Of a DNA stretch of 64,000 nucleotides, positions 57,379 to 64,000 are shown one piece after another; within the stretch, counting starts at the first letter, position 1, and each line of letters begins with the position of its first letter. Source of the stretch: Gillisella vitis (lineage in GTDB: Bacteria; Pseudomonadota; Alphaproteobacteria; Rhizobiales; Rhizobiaceae); contig NZ_CP056047.1 of the NCBI RefSeq assembly GCF_021559775.1, positions 3,059,501 to 3,123,500 of the forward strand. The letters run 5' to 3'. Position numbers and translations under genes: made by a program. The notes below the pieces were generated by a model, which did no database searches, had not been told where the DNA came from, and saw nothing but the letters and a program-made list of their open reading frames with translations.

Positions 57379-57642
57379 ATGAAAAAGGCAATTATACTCA
57401 TTCTGGCAGGCTTGGCCGTCGCCGGTTGCACGGAAACCGAAAAGGGCGCCGGCATTGGCGCCGCATCGGGTGCCATCATCGGCGGCGTCGCCACTGGCAA
57501 TGTCCGCGGTGCGGCGGTTGGTGCTGCCGTGGGCGGCGTAGCAGGCGCCATCATCGGACGCGTCAACGAGCAGCCGGGCCAGTGCTACTATCGTGACCGC
57601 TACGGTCGTCGCTACGTCGACAACTGCCCACGCGGCTACTGA
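57379..57642 (+). CDS. glycine-zipper lipoprotein
   Basis: 87 residues from ATG at 57379 (GGAG site six bases upstream). Lipobox 'LAVAGC' puts the lipidated Cys at 17. The middle is a glycine-zipper domain ('GAGIGAASGAIIGGVATG', 'GAAVGAAVGGVAGAIIG') of the 17-kDa antigen/OmpA-like type, and the end 'YRDRYGRRYVDNCPRGY' has paired basic and aromatic residues. It likely sits in the outer membrane; function unknown. A strong palindrome follows the gene. Confidence 0.85.
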   Translation: MKKAIILILAGLAVAGCTETEKGAGIGAASGAIIGGVATGNVRGAAVGAAVGGVAGAIIGRVNEQPGQCYYRDRYGRRYVDNCPRGY

Positions 57643-57648
57643 CATCCA

Positions 57649-57692
57649 GCCACCGCCGGATCCAGCCGTTCTCGGCCCGATCCGGCGGTGGC
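57649..57692. terminator. 14-bp perfect palindrome after the lipoprotein gene
   Basis: GCCACCGCCGGATC (57649-57662) and GATCCGGCGGTGGC (57679-57692), spacer 16 bases, starting 6 bases after the stop codon. Stem is very stable but no T tract follows, so it may end transcription only partly or protect the 3' end. Confidence 0.55.
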
Positions 57693-57831
57693 CATACATT
57701 ACCGGAAGAGTTCACCGAGGAACTGTTTCGGCTATAATCGCAGATGGGAATAGCGATTTCGGAGCAAGGGGTGTGGGATGGTTTTGCTCTCGCCAGATTG
57801 AGGACTTCAGACACTGTTTATACCGAGTAGG

Positions 57832-59772
57832 GTGACATTGCCGAATGTCAGTAAAGCGTTTCGGAAGTCAGGCACCGCTCTGGCATGTGTCGTCGTGGGT
57901 GCGGCGGCTTTGTCGTTTCCAGTTGATGCCTATGCCTTCAAGATTTTCGGGATAACCCTTTGGGGCCGCGATGAAGGCAAAACGGATGTCGTTGATCCCG
58001 TGCGGTATTCTGTCGATTTACAGTCGAAAGAAGCGTCCGGCGATCGCGATGAGAAAGATGCTTCCGGCGATCTGAAAGACGCGCTGGAAAAAAGCTCGCA
58101 GCTGATACAGGAGAAGGACAAGCCGGTCTCCGGCGATCTTGGCGTGGTTATCAAGGCCCGCGAGGAACGGGAGCGGCTCCTGGCGACACTTTACGAACAC
58201 TCCTATTATGGCGGCGTCATTACCATGACGGTCAATGGCACACCCCTGGATAGCCTGCCCCCCAATCCCGAATTCCCCCACACGAAACCCGTGCCGGTTA
58301 AAATAGAGGTCGAACCCGGCCCGCTCTTTACCCTCGGCAAGGTAACGTTGACCGGCGATGCCGCAAAGCTTGACCCAACGGCCTATGATCTTGTGGCAGG
58401 CAAGCCCGCCGGTTCCCTGGCGATTATCAAGGCCGCTAACAAGATGGCCGATGATCTGAAGGCGCAAAGCCGCCCTCTCGCCCGCATTTCCGACCGGCAG
58501 GTGGTCGCGGACCATCAAAGTAACCGGGTGGATGTGACTATTGGTGTGTCCGCCGGGCCAGTCGCGCCCCTGGGTCCGGTTGCAGTCTCCGGCACCAAGG
58601 CCGTCGATCCTGGTTTCGTACAGAAATATTCAAGGCTCAATGCCGGTCAGCCCTATTCGCCGGAAGATCTGCGCAAAGCATCCGACCGCTTGCGCAAGCT
58701 TAACGTGTTCTCCAGCGTGACCGTCACCCAAGCCGATAAACTCAACTCACAGGGCGCCATTCCGCTCAATATCACTGTCTCGGAAGGCAAATTCCGCTAT
58801 TTCGGGGCGGGGGCAACCTATGACACCATCGACGGTGCGGGATTGCAGGGCTATTGGGGCCACCGCAACCTGTTTGGCCAGGCCGAATCTCTGCGGATCG
58901 AAGGCACGGTCAGCGGCATCGGCGAGAAAACCGATGCAACGGATTTCGATTATTCCGCTGGCATCACCTTTACCAAGCCAGGTTTTCTGCTGCCATCAGG
59001 CACACTGGAAGCCTCGATCAAGGCCGCAACACTCAGCACCGATTCCTATGATGCCGACACCATCACCGGCAAACTCGGCTATTCCTATGAGTTGACTGAC
59101 TATGACACAGTCTCGGCGGCCACCGCGCTGGAATATGCCCGGATCGATGATGCCTTTGGCCGAAACGACTACCTGACCTTTTCCGTGCCTCTCGATTATG
59201 TGCGCGATACCCGAGACAACAAAATGAACCCGACCACCGGCTACCGCGCCACGCTCAGCGCCGCGCCAAGCTATGAATTCCTCGGCAGCACTGTATTTTC
59301 CAATTTCGAAGGGTCGATTTCAGGCTATTACGGACTTGGCGCGGAGGACCGTGTCGTGCTGGCGGGCAAATTGGCGGTGGGGACCTTGTTTGGCACCGGC
59401 GGGCTTGCCGATATTCCGGCAACGAGACGGTTCTTCGCTGGCGGCGGTGGTTCGGTGCGCGGCTATGGCTATCAAAGCATTTCGCCCAGAAACAGCGCGG
59501 ATGACGCCACCGGCGGTCTGTCTTACATGACCGCCTCGCTGGAAACGCGCATCGGCATTACCGAAACGATTGGCCTGGTGCCGTTCTTCGATGTCGGGAC
59601 CGTGTCCAGCGGGCATGTGCCTGATTTCTCCGATATCAAGGCAGGCGCGGGCATCGGCCTGCGCTATGCAACGCCGTTCGGCCCGATCCGTCTGGATGTG
59701 GCCGTACCGCTCAATCCCTATCCCGACGGCGACAAATACGGCATATATGTCGGTATTGGACAAAGTTTCTGA
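57832..59772 (+). CDS. tamA: TamA, BamA-family outer-membrane assembly factor
   Basis: 646 residues, start GTG 57832 or TTG 57838 (AGGGTGA nearby); signal peptide to about residue 35 ('VDAYA-FK'). POTRA-type repeats follow (about 110-320), then a C-terminal 16-strand barrel region with 'GGGGSVRGYGYQ' (the VRGF/Y motif of BamA-type lid loop) and the last strand 'GIYVGIGQSF' ending in Phe. With TamB it helps insert or deliver outer-membrane components. tamB starts 43 bases downstream. Confidence 0.9.
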   Translation: MTLPNVSKAFRKSGTALACVVVGAAALSFPVDAYAFKIFGITLWGRDEGKTDVVDPVRYSVDLQSKEASGDRDEKDASGDLKDALEKSSQLIQEKDKPVSGDLGVVIKAREERERLLATLYEHSYYGGVITMTVNGTPLDSLPPNPEFPHTKPVPVKIEVEPGPLFTLGKVTLTGDAAKLDPTAYDLVAGKPAGSLAIIKAANKMADDLKAQSRPLARISDRQVVADHQSNRVDVTIGVSAGPVAPLGPVAVSGTKAVDPGFVQKYSRLNAGQPYSPEDLRKASDRLRKLNVFSSVTVTQADKLNSQGAIPLNITVSEGKFRYFGAGATYDTIDGAGLQGYWGHRNLFGQAESLRIEGTVSGIGEKTDATDFDYSAGITFTKPGFLLPSGTLEASIKAATLSTDSYDADTITGKLGYSYELTDYDTVSAATALEYARIDDAFGRNDYLTFSVPLDYVRDTRDNKMNPTTGYRATLSAAPSYEFLGSTVFSNFEGSISGYYGLGAEDRVVLAGKLAVGTLFGTGGLADIPATRRFFAGGGGSVRGYGYQSISPRNSADDATGGLSYMTASLETRIGITETIGLVPFFDVGTVSSGHVPDFSDIKAGAGIGLRYATPFGPIRLDVAVPLNPYPDGDKYGIYVGIGQSF

Positions 59773-59815
59773 CGCAGAAGCAGCCGTTCGGGACAGAAGA
59801 AGGTCGGAACAGACA

Positions 59816-62800
59816 GTGAGCGCACTCAAAACCCTATTCTCAGGCCTTGGCCGCATTCTCGCCTATGGTTTGCTGGTGCTGGCCGCGATGCTGGTCGTGG
59901 CGCTGACGCTGGTCGGCACAACGCAATTCGGCAGCCGGTTCATCGGCGATTTCGTCGCCTCGCTGGTGTCGAAGCCAAACCGGATCATCGCCGTGGACGG
60001 GATCAGCGGCCTGCTGGACGGGCATTTGCGGGTGGACACAATCACTGTTTCCGACGCGAACGGTGCTTATGGCCGAATTCAGGATCTCTCCATCGACTGG
60101 TCGCCGCTGGCGCTGATGTCACGCCGTTTCGAGGCCTCGCAGATCAAGGCCGCCTCCTTGACATTGGCCCGCAAGCCCTTGCCGACAGTGGAGACCACAA
60201 CAGAAACCTCCAGCAGCAACGGTTTCAGCCTGCCGGTGGATGTCAGGGTCGAGCGGGTGTCTGTACCGGACATCCGGCTGGAGCAACCGCTGCTCGGCAC
60301 TGCGGCCAAACTGGCTTTGGACGGCAATGTCGAGGCTGAACGAGGCAGTGAAGCGAACCCGCAATCCATCACCTCGCAGTTGACGGTGAGCCGGGCAGAT
60401 CTGCCGCAGGCAAACCTGTCGGCCCAGCTCGCCTACGCGCCGCAGCAGAACCGGCTGGACGTCGACGCCACCTTGCAGGAGCCGAAGGGCGGAATCCTCG
60501 CCAACCTGCTGCAATTGCCAGATGATCCGGCGCTTGCGATCACGGTCAAGGGCGGCGGTCCGATCAACGACTGGAAAGGCTCGCTGACGGCAACGCTCGA
60601 CGGTACACCGCGATTGGATATAACCGCCACCCATAGACTGGCTGCGGACGGTCGGCACGTGGCTGTCAATGGTGCCGGTGCCTTCGATAGCCTGTTGCCC
60701 GCCAATCTCCGCGACCTGTTTGCCGGCAAGACGATGATCGACATTGCCGCACGTCTTTCCGATGACGGTGCCTTGAGCGTGGAAAAAGGCAGCGTCGAGA
60801 CCGGCAGCCTGTCGCTTGCCGCCAGCGGCACCTATACGCCGAAAGGCGAAAATTCCCTTCACGCGACACTGACCGGCAAGAATGGCCCTGCCGCGATCCG
60901 TTGGCCGCTGGACGATGGCACCCTCGCCGCCCAAGTCTCCGGCTTGACATTTAGCCTGACCGGGGCAGCCGAAGCGGCAAAACTTGAAACCACCACGGCG
61001 CTGGAGAGCCTGACACTGCCGCAGGGCACGTTTGGCGATATCGCCCTTAAAGCAAGTGCGCCTGCTTTCAACCTGACCACCCGTTCCGGCAGCATCGATA
61101 CCACACTGACCGTACAGCAAGCGCAGCTGACGGACTCGACGCTGGCGCGCGCCGTAAAGGCACCCCTGACCCTCAAGGCACCGATTGCGGTCAGCCCTCA
61201 GCAGATTGCCGCCCAACCGCTCACCATCGAAAGCCCGGCGCTTGGCGGCAGCGTGACGGCTGCCTATACCATCGCCAGCAAGGCCGTGGAGGCACAATAT
61301 ACACTGTTTGCGCGGCCTGAAGCGCTGCCACAAGCCGTGACGGAAAAGCTAGTGGGAACGCCTGGTGGCACCGAGCAAAGCAATATGGTGAAGCTTTCCG
61401 GCGAGGCACGCTATTCCGCAGGTGATGGGATTGTCATTCCCGGTTTTACGCTGGAAACACGGCTGCTGAACGCTTCGGGCAAACTGTCTTTTGTCAGGCA
61501 GCAGCTGGCCACCACACTATCGGGGATGATCACCGATCTCAGCATCTTGCAGGCCAATGCATCGGGCAAGGCCGCGTTCGAGCTTGAGGCCAATGGTCCC
61601 ATCAATGCCTTGCAGACCAATGGCACGATCACCATCGATGCCGCAAAGCTTGCTGGCCGCGCCCTCACTGGCTTTTCCATGGCGGCGAAAGCCGACCTGA
61701 CACGCGGCGCGCCCTCTGCAACGCTGACCGCGCAAGGCGCGCTGGATGGCAAGCCGGTTCGGTCCAATCTCAACCTCACCTCCAAAGACGGCGTCATCGC
61801 ACTGCCGGATCTGAGCTTGACGGTGGGTGACAACAGCTTGAACGGCGCCTTGAACTTTTCCCGTGCGCTGCTTCCCAGCGGTTCTGTCGATTTTGACTTT
61901 CCCGATCTCGGCCTGCTGGCCGCCCTTGGCGGACAGACCGCATCGGGCGATCTGAAAGGCTCCATCAGACTGGATGAGGCCAATGGCAAGATTGCCGCCC
62001 GGATCAAGGCCGAGGGCACCGCCATTCGCCAGGGTTCGACAACAATCGCGCAGCCGTCGGTCGATGTGACCACCAACGACCTCCAGTCGCTGGCCTTGCA
62101 GGGCATGGTGAAGGCGGACCGGATCTCCAATGGCTCTGCTCTTGTGGAACAGCTGGCGCTTCAGTTCGACCGGAGAGGAACCCGCACCGATATCGACCTT
62201 TCAGGACGATATGACAATGCACCTTTGACCGGAAAAGCACTGGTGCAGCAGGATGGCAATAGCATCGGCATTGCGCTTCAGGATTTTGCCGTCAGCCCAC
62301 GCGGCATCGCCATAACGCTAGCCCGGCCCACTGATATCACCGTGGAAAATGGCACGGCGACAATCGAGACGCTGACCATCAAGGCCGGCAGCGGCACAAT
62401 CACGGTCGCTGGCAAGGCAGGCGCGGCTCTGGATATGACAGCGCAGATCAACGCGCTCCCCGCCTCGCTTGCCAATACATTTTCGGCCAATCTGGGCGCG
62501 ACCGGCACACTCTCCGGCAAGATCACCGCCACCGGCAGCACATCTGCGCCGAAGATCGCTTATGACCTGCGCCTCGACGATGCCAGCGTCACGCAGATGC
62601 AGTCCGCTGGCCTGCCACCTCTGGCGATTACCGCGTCCGGCACCTTTGCGGACAATCGCCTCTCCGTGGACAGCCGCGTCACCGGTGGCGGCGGTCTGAA
62701 TGTCACAGGCGGCGGCTCGCTGACGCTAGCAGGCGACAAACCCATCAACATGGCCTTCAAGGCTAATCTGCCGCTCACCGCATTGCAGGGCCTGTTGACC

Positions 62801-64000
62801 AAGCAAGGATTGACGGCAGAAGGCAATGCCAATGGCGATATCCGCATTGGCGGCACCCTGTCCTCCCCGGCGTTATCCGGTACCATCAGCACGGCCAAGG
62901 CCCGGCTGATTGATGTGAAACACAATATCGCTCTTGAGCAATTGGCCGTGGACATTGCCTTGACCGGCGATCAGGCCCGGATCAACTCCGTCACCGGCAG
63001 GATTTCCGCCGGAGGCAGAGTGTCGGCGACCGGCACGATCGACCTGAAGGGTCAGGGATTGCCCAGCGACCTGACAATCAAGCTCGACAACGCCATCTAC
63101 ATCGATGGTACCTTGGTCACCGCGACCGTCAACGGCAGCATGGGGTTGAAAGGCCCCTTGCTGGATGGACCGACCCTGTCCGGCAAGCTGACACTGGACA
63201 AGACCTCAATCACCATTCCGTCCCGGCTGCCGGGATCGATTGCCCAACTCGACATCAAGCACAAGAACGCTCCGGCCGACGTGCGCCGCCAAACGGCAAT
63301 TCTCAATCCAGAGAAAACGGGGGATGGCAGTAGCTCGCCGATTCTGCTCGATCTGCAAATCGCGGCACCCTCGCAAATCTTCGTGCGCGGACGCGGAATC
63401 GACGCCGAACTGAACGGAACCGTGACCATCAAGGGCAGTATCGCAGCACCGCAAGTCTCGGGTGGCTTCACCATGCGTCGGGGCCGGATGGTCATTCTCA
63501 CCAAGCGGCTGGATTTCAGCTCAGGCAAAATTACCTTTAGCGGTGGCCTTATCCCAGTCGTCGACTTCGAGGCTACCAGCACATCAGGCAGCACGACGCT
63601 GACAGCCAAGGTATCCGGCGTGGCGACCGACCCGGATATCAGCTTTTCATCCGCCCCCGCCCTGCCGCAGGACGAGGTCCTCGCCCAGCTTATTTTCGGC
63701 CAGTCGATGGCGAAACTGTCGCCGCTGCAAATTGCTCAATTGGCGGATGCCGTCGGTCAGTTGGGCGGTGGCAATTCGACATCCCTGTTCAACAGTCTTC
63801 GCAGCGCTGTTGGCGTCGACGATCTCGACATCAGCACCGATTCCAAGGGCAATACCCAGTTCAGCGCCGGAAAATATCTGAACGACAAAACTTATCTCGA
63901 ATTCCAGCAGGGCAGCAGCGGCAGCAAGGCCGTGATCAACCTGGATGTCGGCCGTGGCTTCAAGCTGAAAGGCGAGGCTGGCGCCAGTGGATCGAGCGGC
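59816..64000 (+). CDS. tamB: TamB, translocation and assembly module (runs off the window)
   Basis: An open frame of 1395 codons from GTG 59816 to the window edge, with no stop. An N-terminal membrane anchor (about 10-35, 'ILAYGLLVLAAMLVVALTL') is followed by a very long beta-helical region of repeated strands typical of the AsmA/TamB superfamily, and the DUF490 C-terminal domain ('GRGFKLKGEAGASGSSG' is the last read part; family proteins end soon after). TamB spans the periplasm with TamA and has been linked to protein and lipid transport to the outer membrane. Only about a dozen codons are probably missing. Confidence 0.92.
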   Translation, partial: MSALKTLFSGLGRILAYGLLVLAAMLVVALTLVGTTQFGSRFIGDFVASLVSKPNRIIAVDGISGLLDGHLRVDTITVSDANGAYGRIQDLSIDWSPLALMSRRFEASQIKAASLTLARKPLPTVETTTETSSSNGFSLPVDVRVERVSVPDIRLEQPLLGTAAKLALDGNVEAERGSEANPQSITSQLTVSRADLPQANLSAQLAYAPQQNRLDVDATLQEPKGGILANLLQLPDDPALAITVKGGGPINDWKGSLTATLDGTPRLDITATHRLAADGRHVAVNGAGAFDSLLPANLRDLFAGKTMIDIAARLSDDGALSVEKGSVETGSLSLAASGTYTPKGENSLHATLTGKNGPAAIRWPLDDGTLAAQVSGLTFSLTGAAEAAKLETTTALESLTLPQGTFGDIALKASAPAFNLTTRSGSIDTTLTVQQAQLTDSTLARAVKAPLTLKAPIAVSPQQIAAQPLTIESPALGGSVTAAYTIASKAVEAQYTLFARPEALPQAVTEKLVGTPGGTEQSNMVKLSGEARYSAGDGIVIPGFTLETRLLNASGKLSFVRQQLATTLSGMITDLSILQANASGKAAFELEANGPINALQTNGTITIDAAKLAGRALTGFSMAAKADLTRGAPSATLTAQGALDGKPVRSNLNLTSKDGVIALPDLSLTVGDNSLNGALNFSRALLPSGSVDFDFPDLGLLAALGGQTASGDLKGSIRLDEANGKIAARIKAEGTAIRQGSTTIAQPSVDVTTNDLQSLALQGMVKADRISNGSALVEQLALQFDRRGTRTDIDLSGRYDNAPLTGKALVQQDGNSIGIALQDFAVSPRGIAITLARPTDITVENGTATIETLTIKAGSGTITVAGKAGAALDMTAQINALPASLANTFSANLGATGTLSGKITATGSTSAPKIAYDLRLDDASVTQMQSAGLPPLAITASGTFADNRLSVDSRVTGGGGLNVTGGGSLTLAGDKPINMAFKANLPLTALQGLLTKQGLTAEGNANGDIRIGGTLSSPALSGTISTAKARLIDVKHNIALEQLAVDIALTGDQARINSVTGRISAGGRVSATGTIDLKGQGLPSDLTIKLDNAIYIDGTLVTATVNGSMGLKGPLLDGPTLSGKLTLDKTSITIPSRLPGSIAQLDIKHKNAPADVRRQTAILNPEKTGDGSSSPILLDLQIAAPSQIFVRGRGIDAELNGTVTIKGSIAAPQVSGGFTMRRGRMVILTKRLDFSSGKITFSGGLIPVVDFEATSTSGSTTLTAKVSGVATDPDISFSSAPALPQDEVLAQLIFGQSMAKLSPLQIAQLADAVGQLGGGNSTSLFNSLRSAVGVDDLDISTDSKGNTQFSAGKYLNDKTYLEFQQGSSGSKAVINLDVGRGFKLKGEAGASGSSG

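Noticed and set aside
60119-61333. 404-codon open frame on the minus strand
   Set aside because: It lies wholly antisense to tamB; composition (Arg, Gly, Gln, Cys-rich) is typical of a shadow frame in GC-rich DNA, with no domain pattern.

Overview
This 64 kb window looks like core chromosome of a Rhizobiaceae bacterium, most likely from the Agrobacterium/Allorhizobium group. The assignment is inferred from gene content read from the sequence: a succinyl-CoA-type 5-aminolevulinate synthase, aerobic cobaltochelatase CobS/CobT, the VisN/VisR motility regulators, a rhizobial che operon carrying cheS, cheT and a soluble chemoreceptor, CpdR, and the alphaproteobacterial TIGR02302 protein. I see no phage, insertion sequence, CRISPR array or rRNA. 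There is one tRNA (Arg, CCT).

Layout. 1-7.3 kb: the end of a 3-hydroxyacyl-CoA dehydrogenase, a frameshifted glutathione S-transferase, tlpA, argH, lptM-lysA and the large TIGR02302 membrane protein. 7.4-14.8 kb: cpdR, hpt, a membrane protein divergent from ftsE-ftsX, a YdcF protein, an acyltransferase, a ChaC-like enzyme and a DUF2125 protein. 14.8-22.8 kb: tyrC-hisC, a methyltransferase, gloB with a cupin, cytochrome b561, a YddG-like exporter, a DUF3108 protein, rpmB, and a queuosine-precursor transporter preceded by a candidate preQ1-I riboswitch. 22.8-34.3 kb: a phytase-like protein, cobT-cobS with a J-domain protein, a BolA protein, aroB-aroK, a 50-residue membrane protein, xerD, accA, an L,D-transpeptidase lipoprotein and TusA. 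34.3-39.5 kb: a COG0523 GTPase with a His-Asp run, a D,D-carboxypeptidase, an M20 amidohydrolase, tRNA-Arg and an AI-2E-family transporter. 39.5-52.1 kb, all on the minus strand: icpA-cheS-cheY1-cheA-cheW-cheR-cheB-cheY2-cheD, then cheT, fliF, visN and visR. 52.1-64 kb: a possible 35-residue membrane peptide gene, dxr, a serine hydrolase, hemA with a candidate FNR/FixK box, a glycine-zipper lipoprotein and tamA-tamB (tamB runs off the end).

The che genes form a coherent system: receptor, coupling protein, kinase, two CheY proteins, adaptation enzymes, and two predicted signal-termination factors (CheS and CheT). TamA and TamB form an outer-membrane assembly pair, and FtsEX, the D,D-carboxypeptidase and the L,D-transpeptidase act on the envelope. 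aroB-aroK and tyrC-hisC contribute to amino-acid synthesis.

Two sequence-level themes stand out. A family of short palindromic elements with a GATGC-N4-GCATC core occurs in five intergenic gaps. Short tandem duplications (15-21 bp, plus one hexamer run) lie just upstream of gloB, the cytochrome b561 gene and cobS, and inside disordered or hydrophobic segments of XerD, the DUF3108 protein and the COG0523 GTPase. The most novel candidates are the riboswitch whose pseudoknot would contain the start codon, the small peptide gene with its own terminator, the zinc-finger-like J-domain protein beside cobST, and a globin-type chemoreceptor that appears to lack the haem-ligating histidine. Most of the rest is ordinary housekeeping.
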